Shown here in pieces: positions 7,030 to 14,063 of a DNA stretch of 64,000 nucleotides. The notes beneath the pieces are model-generated. The model was not told the DNA's origin. It made no database searches and saw nothing but the letters and a program-made list of their open reading frames with translations. Every line of letters starts with the position of its first letter. Within the stretch, counting starts at the first letter, position 1. A program made the position numbers and the translations under genes. Where the stretch lies: the NCBI RefSeq assembly GCF_016093295.1, contig NZ_JAEDAL010000001.1, positions 744,001 through 808,000 of the forward strand, read 5' to 3'. This DNA comes from Inhella gelatinilytica (GTDB lineage: Bacteria; Pseudomonadota; Gammaproteobacteria; Burkholderiales; Burkholderiaceae_C).

Positions 7030-7545
7030 TCAAAGCGCCCGCGCAAAGCAGTTGAACGGCACGCCGGGGAAGTGCGCGAACCCGACTTGCTTCTCGACCG
7101 CAAACCCCAGCTTTTGCAGCACCCGGCTGGAGGCCGGGTTGTCCGGGTGCACCAAGCCAATCAAGCGCTTCAGGCCCAGCGTTTGGCGGGCGAAGTCCAG
7201 CGACGCCTGCCCCGCCTCGGTGGCCAGGCCCTTGCCCCAATGCACGGGCCAAAAGCGGTAGCCCAGTTCCGTTTCGTTCAATTCGGGCAGAAATTTGAGC
7301 CCACTGAAGCCAATCACCTCGCCGGTGGCCTTCCACACACAGGCAAAGCGCCCGTAGCCCACGTGCTCGTAGTCATGGAAGGGCCCCTTGTCCATCGCCT
7401 CGCGCGCCGCCGCCTCGGTGGTGATGGGGTGCGGCTGGGCATAGCGAATCATGTCCGGGTCGGAATTCATGCGGATGAAGGCCTGCAGGTCGTCCGGGGT
7501 GAAGGCGCGCAAGATCAGGCGCTCGGTTTCGATGACGGTGTTCAT
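7030..7545 (-). CDS. GNAT acetyltransferase, RimJ/RimL type
   Basis: The 171-residue protein opens IETERLILRAFTPDDLQAFI, the usual start of RimJ/RimL-like N-acetyltransferases. It continues with ELGYRFWPVHWGKGLATEAG, the acetyl-CoA pyrophosphate loop, and HPDNPASSRVLQKLGF, the C-terminal GNAT motif. It probably transfers acetyl from acetyl-CoA to an amine; the acceptor is unknown. It is followed one base later by the VOC gene. Confidence 0.88.
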   Translation of the reverse strand: MNTVIETERLILRAFTPDDLQAFIRMNSDPDMIRYAQPHPITTEAAAREAMDKGPFHDYEHVGYGRFACVWKATGEVIGFSGLKFLPELNETELGYRFWPVHWGKGLATEAGQASLDFARQTLGLKRLIGLVHPDNPASSRVLQKLGFAVEKQVGFAHFPGVPFNCFARAL

Positions 7546-7587
7546 GGTGGCAGTGTCGGCTTAAGCAGGCGTCCGAACCGGCAGGCA

Positions 7588-8229
7588 TCAAACCCGGCGG
7601 GCGTGCAGCACGACGTCCGTGCTCACCACGCTGGCGTTGGCTGGGCTGGGCAGCAGGGCGCTGTGCTCCAACACAAAGCCTGCGGCCCGCACCCGGGCCT
7701 CGATGTCGGGCCGTTCGCGGTAGAAACTGTGCACGCGGTCCCCATTGGCCGTGGTTTGCACGCCGCTCTGGGCGGGGTCACCGGCCACGGTGGTCAACAG
7801 CAGCGGGGCCCCAGGCCGCAGCACGCGGTGCAGTTCCGCCAACGCGGTGGCGGCATCGCGGTCGTCCAGGTAGCTCAGCCCAAAGCAAAAGGCGGCGCCA
7901 TCAAGGTTCAGCGGCACGCGGTGCAGGTCGCGCAGGTCGGCTTCGATGCGCTGCGCGCCGGGCACCCGGCGCTGCACCTCCACCAGCATTTGCGGCGAGC
8001 GGTCCACGCACACGAGGTGCACCTCCGGGCGTACTCGGCGCACATAGCCCGCCACGGCGCCCGGCCCACACGCAAGGTCCAGCACGGTGCAGGGGCCCGG
8101 CGGCAGGCTCGCCACAAAGTGGGCGTAGTGCGCGTCGTAGTCCGTCAGGCCGAAGTACTTCTCGGCGTAGCGAGCGGCGTGGCGGTCAAAGGTGGCCACG
8201 GATTCGGCGCTGTAGTCGGCGGCGCTCAC
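7588..8229 (-). CDS. Class I SAM-dependent methyltransferase
   Basis: The 213-residue protein has SAM-binding motif I (CTVLDLACGPGAVAGYVRRV), the acidic post-I position (VDRSPQML) and motif VLRPGAPLLLTTVAGD. The substrate is not predictable. The GTG start at 8229 overlaps the TGA of the upstream acetyltransferase by four bases, indicating coupled translation in a small reverse-strand operon. Confidence 0.85.
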   Translation of the reverse strand: MSAADYSAESVATFDRHAARYAEKYFGLTDYDAHYAHFVASLPPGPCTVLDLACGPGAVAGYVRRVRPEVHLVCVDRSPQMLVEVQRRVPGAQRIEADLRDLHRVPLNLDGAAFCFGLSYLDDRDAATALAELHRVLRPGAPLLLTTVAGDPAQSGVQTTANGDRVHSFYRERPDIEARVRAAGFVLEHSALLPSPANASVVSTDVVLHARRV

Positions 8230-8705
8230 CGATCGCGCTCCAGGCTCTTCTCGTAAATGCGGATCGGAGCGCCTTGGTGCTCGGCCTCGGCCAGCAGCGA
8301 CCACCCGCCGCGCACAAACAGTCGATCGGCTGTGGCCGTGGCGGTGTAGAGCGCCGCAAAGCCCAGGCGGCACGCGTCCGCCTCCAGCTGGGCAATCAAA
8401 AACGCCCCCACGCCCTGCCCGCGCCAAACCGGTTGCACGACCAGCGCCCCCAGCCACGGGCCCAGATGGGGATGGGTGGCGAAGGGTTCCGCCTTCAGGG
8501 CGCCAAAGCCACACGGCACGCCCCGCACCGACGCCACCCGCGCCAACGGCACGCGGTCCGCGTGCTGGGCATACCCGCGAACATCGGCCGCCACATCCCC
8601 AGGCCCTCCGGGGCCGTAGTAGGCGGGCCACTCGGCAGTCAGCCAGTGGCAGACGGTGGGGATGAGGGCGGGATCGGCGTGCAGGAGGTGGGCTTCGACG
8701 CGCAT
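8226..8705 (-). CDS. GNAT acetyltransferase
   Basis: The 159-residue protein carries the GNAT core LGALVVQPVWRGQGVGAFLI, with the RGQGVG acetyl-CoA loop, and the strand FAALYTATATADRLF. ATG at 8705 was chosen; an in-frame start nine codons upstream would add a weak leader. It sits 13 bp after the asparaginase stop codon and overlaps the methyltransferase by 4 bp. The acceptor is unknown. Confidence 0.82.
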   Translation of the reverse strand: MRVEAHLLHADPALIPTVCHWLTAEWPAYYGPGGPGDVAADVRGYAQHADRVPLARVASVRGVPCGFGALKAEPFATHPHLGPWLGALVVQPVWRGQGVGAFLIAQLEADACRLGFAALYTATATADRLFVRGGWSLLAEAEHQGAPIRIYEKSLERDR

Positions 8706-8718
8706 CACGGCCCGGCCA

Positions 8719-9753
8719 TCACCCCGGCACAAAGTCCGTCGCCGCCAACTGCCCCACCTCGCGCCCGTTCCAATTCTTCAGCGTCACGCTCGCCAGGCCG
8801 TCCAAGAAGGCATGGTCGGCGTCATCGAGGGGCAGCAGGGCGCGGGCCACAGCGGCCATGGCCACTTCCACGGCGCGGGCGGTGTTGCCGTCGTCCATCT
8901 TGATGGCCACGCCCAGGCCCAGCTCGGGCAGGGCGGCGCAGTAAACCCCCTCGGCCCCGACCTTGCAGAACAGGCGCTCGCCCAGCCGCTCCATCACGCG
9001 GGTGTCAAACCGGCCCGTGCCGGCGACGTGGAAGGGCGCCGCCGCCACGGCTTGCCTCAGACGCTGGGCGGCGCGGGCGTGCTCTGGGCTCAGCCCCTGC
9101 CCGGTGCCGAAGCGGGCGAAGGCCTGAGCCAGCGCACGCAGCGGGATGCCGAAGGTGGGGATGGAGCAACCATCGGTGCCCCGCGGGGCGTCAGCCAAGC
9201 GAGTTCCGGTGGCAGTCTCCAGCGCGGCGGTGATCTCGCGCATCACCGGATGCTCGGGCTCGATGTAGCCGCGCAAGAACCCCGCGGCCTCCTGCCCCTG
9301 CACGCGGGCCATCCAGGCGCCCAGGCAGCAAAAGCCGGCGTGTTTGCCCGAACAGTTGTTGTGCAGCGCATTGGGCGACTGCCCGCTGGCCGCCAAGGCG
9401 CGCGTGGCCGTGTCCAGCGAAGGCCAGTGCGTGCCGCACTCCAGCGCGTCAGGCGTGAGGCCCGCCTTGGCCAGCATGGCGGCACTGGTGGCGACGTGCA
9501 ACGGCTCCCCGCTGTGCGAGGCACAGGCCTGGGCCAGCTCGGCGTCGGTCAGGCCCCAGCGCTCTGCCGCGCCGCTGGACACCAAGGGCAGGGCCTGCAA
9601 AGCCTTGACGGCCGAACGCGGGAAGATGGGCCGGTCCACATCGCCCAGGCTGAGCCGCACCGCCCCCCGGGCATCAACCACGGCCACTGCACCGCGGTGG
9701 AAGGATTCAACGGCGCCGCCGCGCCAGGCTTGCACGAGGATGGGGTTGTTCAT
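8719..9753 (-). CDS. Asparaginase (Asparaginase_II family, PF06089 type)
   Basis: The 344-residue protein has the motifs of the thermolabile, Rhizobium-type asparaginase family: CASHSGEPLHVATSAAML, NNCSGKHAGFCCLG and GTDGCSIPTFGIPL. It hydrolyses L-asparagine to aspartate and ammonia in the cytoplasm. It is unrelated in fold to E. coli AnsA/AnsB. The ATG at 9753 was chosen because homology begins MNNPILVQAWRGG. A decayed fragment of the same gene's 5' end lies at 10992-11194 beyond a TA module. Confidence 0.88.
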   Translation of the reverse strand: MNNPILVQAWRGGAVESFHRGAVAVVDARGAVRLSLGDVDRPIFPRSAVKALQALPLVSSGAAERWGLTDAELAQACASHSGEPLHVATSAAMLAKAGLTPDALECGTHWPSLDTATRALAASGQSPNALHNNCSGKHAGFCCLGAWMARVQGQEAAGFLRGYIEPEHPVMREITAALETATGTRLADAPRGTDGCSIPTFGIPLRALAQAFARFGTGQGLSPEHARAAQRLRQAVAAAPFHVAGTGRFDTRVMERLGERLFCKVGAEGVYCAALPELGLGVAIKMDDGNTARAVEVAMAAVARALLPLDDADHAFLDGLASVTLKNWNGREVGQLAATDFVPG

Positions 9754-9860
9754 GCGCTGATTTTCATCGCGGCGCAAGTTGTTGGGGACTTCCGACTTTT
9801 CTTCGTTCAACTCTGAACCGCTGGGGCCTGGGCGCTAGCGGCTTGAATGAATTGTTGGCC

Positions 9861-10184
9861 TCATGCCCCACCGTTGCGGACAGTAGGGCCCATGAAACCC
9901 GGATCAGCCATGCACTTCTCGATGCTCGGGCCGCCGTTCAAAACGTTTAGCCCGCAGATCTTGCGCTTGTAGTGCTGCTTGGCGGTGCAACTGCTGCGGA
10001 ACGATACCTTCTCCTCGCGCTCCAGGCATGGTTGAGCGGCAATGATGTCATCCGTCCCAACCTTCCACATGCAGAAGTCAGCCCGCCAGTGCTCCATCTT
10101 TCCTCCCACCGGACAAGCGGGAGTGCCGTGCGCCCCGGTGGCCGAGGCGATCAGGAGAAATGCGCTTGCGACGAGCTTAGCCAT
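9861..10184 (-). CDS. Small secreted cysteine-containing protein
   Basis: I do not recognise a family. The 107-residue product begins with a signal peptide (MAKLVASAFLLIASATGAHG). The mature part has six cysteines (PACPV, DFCMW, QPCLE, SSCTA, KICGL, EKCMA), enough for three disulfides. It is probably periplasmic or secreted. ATG at 10184 was chosen because it places the signal peptide at the N-terminus. Confidence 0.65.
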   Translation of the reverse strand: MAKLVASAFLLIASATGAHGTPACPVGGKMEHWRADFCMWKVGTDDIIAAQPCLEREEKVSFRSSCTAKQHYKRKICGLNVLNGGPSIEKCMADPGFMGPTVRNGGA

Positions 10185-10378
10185 GAGACCCAACCAATGA
10201 AAGGACTTCCTTGTGCCGAACTGCCTGCGGTGCGCAGCAAACGGCAACAAGTACCACGATGGGGTTGCGAATTCTCATCGACTCACTCTGAATGGGGAGG
10301 TCCATGGCCATTGTCTGCGTCGGGATCGCTCGGACGAGGGCCGCTAACCTGGTGCGGCCTTCGTCACTGCCCTTGTTG

Positions 10379-10400
10379 ATGTAGTGCACATGCACTACAT
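10379..10400 (+). promoter_or_regulatory. Near-start operator palindrome of the YlcI-like/ParE module
   Basis: ATGTAGTGCA-CA-TGCACTACAT is a perfect 10-bp inverted repeat with a 2-bp centre. It ends 7 bp before the antitoxin ATG at 10408, so it covers the ribosome-binding region. Binding of the antitoxin would block transcription initiation or translation; this is inferred from symmetry and position. Confidence 0.7.
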
Positions 10401-10407
10401 TCGTGCC

Positions 10408-10680
10408 ATGAAGACGGCTGTCATCCCCCAAGTCCGCGTTGAGCCCGAGCTGCGGGCGGATCTCGACTCGGTGCTGCTCCCCGGTGAGACGCTGACCGAG
10501 TTCGTCGAAGCCTCGGTGCGGCGCGCGGTCGAGTTTCGGCGTGTGCAAACGGACTTCGCGGAACGCTGCGACGCTTCATTGGCCACCTACGAGCGAACCG
10601 GCGTTTCCGTTCCGGCCGAGCAGGTCTTGTCGAAGCTGGAGGCCAAGATTGCAGCACGGGTGAAACAGCTGAGCGAATGA
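10408..10680 (+). CDS. Antitoxin, YlcI/YnfO-like (RHH type)
   Basis: The 90-residue protein starts MKTAVIPQVRVEPELRADLD, followed by GETLTEFVEASVRRAVEFRR, the strand-helix-helix pattern of RHH antitoxins. The C-terminal part (TGVSVPAEQVLSKLEAKIAA) is a long helix suited to wrapping the toxin. The ATG at 10408 follows the palindrome. The stop overlaps the toxin start (ATGA at 10677), typical of TA operons. Confidence 0.85.
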   Translation: MKTAVIPQVRVEPELRADLDSVLLPGETLTEFVEASVRRAVEFRRVQTDFAERCDASLATYERTGVSVPAEQVLSKLEAKIAARVKQLSE

Positions 10681-10991
10681 CGTTCAGGGTCGAGTTCACC
10701 CCAGAGGCGGAAGCCGACCTGGATCGCCTCTTCGACTTCCTGCTCGAGCGGGCCGAGACCGTGGAGGACGCGATGCGTGCCTACGAAGCGCTCGAGGTTT
10801 TACGCACCGTCGCCACCAGCCACCTGTCAACCACGCCCTACAGCTACCGCCGGGTGGGCCACCGCCCAACGCTGCGCGAGCTCATCGTGCCCTTTGGTTC
10901 GACGGGGTACGTGCTGCGCTTTGATATTCGCTCGCCCGAGCGGGTCCTGGTCGTTGGCGTGCGCCATCAGCGAGAGGAAGACTTCCACTGA
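10677..10991 (+). CDS. RelE/ParE-family toxin
   Basis: The 104-residue protein shows the ParE/RelE pattern: FRVEFTPEAEADLDRLFDFL at the N-terminus, YSYRRVGHRPTLRELIVPFG in the middle and VLVVGVRHQREEDFH at the end. ParE members poison DNA gyrase and RelE members cleave mRNA; which applies cannot be decided from sequence. It overlaps its antitoxin by 4 bp. The stop codon directly abuts the asparaginase remnant. Confidence 0.88.
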   Translation: MTFRVEFTPEAEADLDRLFDFLLERAETVEDAMRAYEALEVLRTVATSHLSTTPYSYRRVGHRPTLRELIVPFGSTGYVLRFDIRSPERVLVVGVRHQREEDFH

Positions 10992-11194
10992 GGGCTCTCC
11001 GCCGCGCCGCTGGCCACCAGGGGCAAGGCCTGCAAAGCCTTGACCGCCATGCGCCGGAAGATGGGCCGATCCCCGTCCCCCAGGCTGAGCCGCTCGGCCC
11101 CCGGGCGTCGACCACAGCCACAGCGTCGCGGTGAAACCGCCAGGACTCAACGGCGCCGCCACGCCGCGCCATCAACCAGGATGGGATTGCTCAC
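10992..11194 (-). pseudogene. Decayed 5' fragment of an asparaginase gene
   Basis: On the reverse strand this stretch matches the first ~65 codons of the asparaginase gene at 8719-9753, beginning at GTG (11194) with VSNPILV. There is a one-base gain after about 9 codons and a one-base loss near GAVAVVDARG, so no frame is open. The match stops exactly at the ParE stop codon, which marks the TA insertion or deletion boundary. Confidence 0.85.
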
Positions 11195-11214
11195 GGGGGG
11201 ATTGAGATGGCCCC

Positions 11215-11529
11215 CTAGATACCGGACAACACCGCGTCCAAGGCCGACACGAGTGCACTGGCTTGCGCGGTGACGTTGCTCACTGCGCCCTTTAATGACT
11301 TGGCGGGCAGCGGTGCGGCGTAGTGCGCCAGCGCGTGCAAGCGCTGGCCCTTGACCGTGATCACCGGGCAGAGCGCGCTGGGCACCTTGGTTGCCAGATC
11401 CAATGCTGCGAGCGGAATGGTCAACCGGGTGGGCAATGCATCCAATAGGTCGCTTTGGATCACGACCACGTAAGGAATGCCGTCGGCCCCGCTGCGGCTG
11501 GGATTGATGAAAACGTCGTACTGAGCCAA
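11215..11529 (-). CDS. ccdB: CcdB-family toxin
   Basis: The 104-residue frame from a TTG at 11529 reads AQYDVFINPSRSGADGIPYV, then VVIQSDLLDALPTRLTIPLA, matching the CcdB gyrase-poison fold, with PVITVKGQRLHALAHYAAPL later. F-plasmid CcdB ends WGI, whose Trp and Gly are needed for poisoning GyrA; this protein ends SGI. Toxicity may therefore be altered. The TTG lies 7 bp after the antitoxin stop, with GGTGAG upstream as the ribosome site. Confidence 0.85.
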   Translation of the reverse strand: MAQYDVFINPSRSGADGIPYVVVIQSDLLDALPTRLTIPLAALDLATKVPSALCPVITVKGQRLHALAHYAAPLPAKSLKGAVSNVTAQASALVSALDAVLSGI

Positions 11530-11536
11530 GCGCTGC

Positions 11537-11806
11537 TCACCAAGGGCGCAAGTCGGCGCCGGGGATGTCCTGCGTCTCAAAACGCCGGTTCTGCGCGGCG
11601 ATCCAATCGCGATATTCCACTTCGAACGCTTTTTTGCGAGCCGCCAGGCCGGCCTTGTCGTGTGCGGCGCTGAGCTTTTCGTACTGCTCCACCGACAGGA
11701 TGACGGTGTCGACCTGCCCCGCCTTTTCCACGAATACAGGCTCGCGCTTGGCCTGCGCGCAGAGGCTGCCGAAACGGTTCTTGGCTTCGGTTGCGGTTAC
11801 ACGCAT
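11537..11806 (-). CDS. Chimeric antitoxin: Phd/YefM-like N-terminus, CcdA-like C-terminus
   Basis: The 89-residue protein begins MRVTATEAKNRFGSLCAQAK and continues VDTVILSVEQYEKL, the Phd/YefM DNA-binding fold. Its C-terminal half (WIAAQNRRFETQDIPGADLR, ending PW) follows the CcdA pattern that binds CcdB. The start at 11806 has a strong TTTGGAGG ribosome site 5 nt upstream; 12 further in-frame codons upstream lack one. It neutralises the adjacent CcdB and probably represses the operon through its Phd-like part. Confidence 0.82.
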   Translation of the reverse strand: MRVTATEAKNRFGSLCAQAKREPVFVEKAGQVDTVILSVEQYEKLSAAHDKAGLAARKKAFEVEYRDWIAAQNRRFETQDIPGADLRPW

Positions 11807-11864
11807 GCGGGCCTCCAAAGATCGAATGGCCATTTTAGCCATCGTGATCTGGGGCCGCAGGGCC

Positions 11865-12563
11865 TCACTCCAACGCCCGCGTCAGCGCCGCCCGCGCCAG
11901 CAAGCGCGTCGAGTCCAGCGTGGGCAGGGGGCTGTTGCCCTCGTTCAGCACCAGGGGCAGTTCGGTGCAGCCCAGCACGACGGCATCGCAGCGCTGCTCG
12001 TCCTTCAAGCGCTGGATGACGGCCTGGCAGCAGGCCAGAGCCTCGTCAGTGAAGCGGCCACTGACCATGTCGTCCAGGATGTGGCGCGACACGGCCTCTC
12101 GGTCGGCCTCGGGTGGGCGCACACAGTGGATGCCGCGCACGGCCATCGCCTGGGGGTAGACCTCGCTCTCCACCAGCCAGCGGGTGCCAAGCAGCCCCAC
12201 CCGCTTGAGCCCCCGTTGGTGCGCGGCCTTGGTCACGGCATCGGCAATCGAGATCCAAGGCAGGGGGGACTTGGGCTGCACCCAGGGCAGGGCCTGGTGC
12301 AAGGTGTTGTCCGGGCAAATCAAAAAGCCCGCGCCGGCCTTGGCCAGCTTGCGCGCGGAGTCGAGCATCAGCGCCGCGACCTCGGGCCAGTCCCCGGCGT
12401 CCAGCGCCGCCAAGTAGCGGTGCAACGAGTGGCCGTGCATCACCACCTCGGGGTGGGCGTGGGCGCCCATGCGCTCGGCGGCCTCCAGGCATAGCGTGCG
12501 GTAGCAGAGGGCTGCCCCTTCCGAGGAGCAGGCCACGATCCCAATGGCTTTGAGTGCGTGCAT
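11865..12563 (-). CDS. Aspartate/glutamate racemase family protein
   Basis: The 232-residue protein has the two half-sites of the Asp/Glu racemase superfamily: FLICPDNTLHQAL, with the first catalytic Cys, and VVLGCTELPLVL, with the second. The start GIVACSSEGAALCYR is the usual glycine-rich N-terminus. It would interconvert L- and D-forms of an amino acid such as aspartate. The ATG at 12563 was chosen to fit the family start. Confidence 0.85.
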   Translation of the reverse strand: MHALKAIGIVACSSEGAALCYRTLCLEAAERMGAHAHPEVVMHGHSLHRYLAALDAGDWPEVAALMLDSARKLAKAGAGFLICPDNTLHQALPWVQPKSPLPWISIADAVTKAAHQRGLKRVGLLGTRWLVESEVYPQAMAVRGIHCVRPPEADREAVSRHILDDMVSGRFTDEALACCQAVIQRLKDEQRCDAVVLGCTELPLVLNEGNSPLPTLDSTRLLARAALTRALE

Positions 12564-12675
12564 GGCGCGGGCAGGGCAGCGGGGATCTTTCAATCATCCG
12601 CCAAGGCCGCGCACCTGAACACGGGAAAATGCCGACCTTTGTTTTGTCCCCACAACCCTCATCCCCCCGGCCACC

Positions 12676-12936
12676 ATGAGCGACACGCCCGCGACCCCCG
12701 TCAACCGCCCCGACCTGCCCGACCGCCTCAGCGTGGACCCGCGCAGCCCTTTTCACGTGGCCGCCGTTTTTGAGTTTGAAGTGGGGATCCGCTTCAACGG
12801 CAAAGAGCGTCAGGACGTCGAAGAGTATTGCGTCAGTGAAGGGTGGATCCGCGTGCCCGTGGGCCGCAAGGTCGACCGTCGCGGTCAGCCGCTGACGATC
12901 AAGCTCAAGGGCACGGTCGAGGCCTTCTACCGCTGA
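12676..12936 (+). CDS. DUF3297 family protein
   Basis: The 86-residue soluble protein matches the small DUF3297 family: RLSVDPRSPFHVAAVFEFEV, then GIRFNGKERQDVEEYCVSEG and GWIRVPVGRKVDRRGQPL. The function is unknown; many Gram-negative genomes carry one copy. It is followed 5 bp later by the cupin gene, so the two may be co-transcribed. Confidence 0.85.
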   Translation: MSDTPATPVNRPDLPDRLSVDPRSPFHVAAVFEFEVGIRFNGKERQDVEEYCVSEGWIRVPVGRKVDRRGQPLTIKLKGTVEAFYR

Positions 12937-12941
12937 GCCCC

Positions 12942-13319
12942 ATGGCCCCGGCCATTCAGCGCCTCGGTCATACCGAGGGCCAAACCCCCTCGCTCGATCA
13001 GCCGCGCGTCGACCGGCGAGTGCAAGGTGCGCCCTGGCGCCAGACCTGGACGCAGCACGAAGCCGGCCCCGTGAGCGCCGGCATCTGGGCCTGCGAGGTG
13101 GGGCGGTGGCGCATTGCCTTCCCCGCCACCAAGCAAGAGTACTTTTTTGTACTCGAAGGCCAGGTGCGGCTGCACGGGCCAGCCGGCGCGGTGACGGACG
13201 TGGGCCCGGGTGAGGCCGCCGTCATTCCCCCGGGGTTTGAGGGCGAGTTTGAGGTGCTGAGCCCCGTGCGCAAGCACTTTGTGGTGGTGGACCTGGCCGC
13301 CCCGGGTCCCCGTGCTTGA
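12942..13319 (+). CDS. Cupin-domain protein
   Basis: The 125-residue protein contains one cupin barrel: AGIWACEVGRWRIAFPATKQ, EYFFVLEGQVRLHGPAGAVT, and DVGPGEAAVIPPGFEGEFEV. The arrangement resembles cupin_3 (EutQ-like) proteins. Few histidines are present in the usual metal positions, so it may not bind metal. Substrate and role are unknown. Confidence 0.8.
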   Translation: MAPAIQRLGHTEGQTPSLDQPRVDRRVQGAPWRQTWTQHEAGPVSAGIWACEVGRWRIAFPATKQEYFFVLEGQVRLHGPAGAVTDVGPGEAAVIPPGFEGEFEVLSPVRKHFVVVDLAAPGPRA

Positions 13320-13421
13320 CCCGCTGACCTGGGGGGGTTTGGCGTTTCCCAGCACACGCCTGGGGCCCGGATCGCGCTAGATTGGACGCCCCGCCGCTGT
13401 TCGCGCCCCCGATCGCCCCCC

Positions 13422-14060
13422 ATGACGCCGCCAACCGGCTCTGCCGCAGCCCTGCCCCGTCTCCCCAATCGCTGGCGCCCGTTCGCCCTGGGGATGATCG
13501 GGTGGGGGGTGGCGGCCGCCAGCTCAGCCACCGATTGGCAGTTGGAGCTGCGAGACGCAGACGGCGCCCCAGCGGCGGATGCCGTGGTGGCCATCGAAGT
13601 GCGCGGGCTGCCCAAAGTGGCGCGCAATGCACGGGCGGAGATGGTTCAGAAGGACCGGCAATTTCTGCCACGGGTGCTGGTGGTGCAAACCGGCACCGCG
13701 GTGTCGTTTCCGAACTTGGACACTGTGCGACATCACGTGTACTCGTTTTCGCCCATCAAGCCTTTTGACCTGAAGCTCTACCACGGCACGCCGGCCGAGC
13801 CAGTGCGTTTTGATCGCGCCGGGGTGGCCGTGCTGGGTTGCAACATTCATGACCGCATGGCCGCCCACATCGTGGTGGTAGACACCCCGGTGTTCGGGCA
13901 AACGGACGCCCAAGGCCGCGTCACACTGGAACTGCCCCCGGGGGAGCACACGGTGCGCGTGTGGCGCAGCGCCTGGGATCAGCGCTGGTGGAGCCACGCC
14001 CTCGTGGTGCGGGCCGACGCCCCCCCCAACCTGCGCCTGCAACTGCCCGCACGGCCCTGA
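13422..14060 (+). CDS. Periplasmic cupredoxin-like protein (methylamine-utilisation type)
   Basis: The 212-residue protein has an N-terminal signal segment (PFALGMIGWGVAAASSATDW). The plastocyanin-like fold shows type-1 copper ligands: His in TVRHHVYSFSP, and Cys, His and Met in AVLGCNIHDRMAAHIVV. A carboxypeptidase-regulatory-like beta domain may follow (DAQGRVTLELPPGEHTVRVW). It lies 3 bp upstream of a GGDEF-EAL protein with a periplasmic sensor, so the two are co-expressed. It could deliver a copper or redox cue to that sensor; this is inferred from the pairing. Confidence 0.8.
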   Translation: MTPPTGSAAALPRLPNRWRPFALGMIGWGVAAASSATDWQLELRDADGAPAADAVVAIEVRGLPKVARNARAEMVQKDRQFLPRVLVVQTGTAVSFPNLDTVRHHVYSFSPIKPFDLKLYHGTPAEPVRFDRAGVAVLGCNIHDRMAAHIVVVDTPVFGQTDAQGRVTLELPPGEHTVRVWRSAWDQRWWSHALVVRADAPPNLRLQLPARP

Positions 14061-14063
14061 TTC

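Noticed and set aside
1690-11842. Chromosomal integron carrying the TA cassettes
   Set aside because: No integrase gene and no attC-like repeat pattern between modules; the junctions are with host-gene fragments instead.
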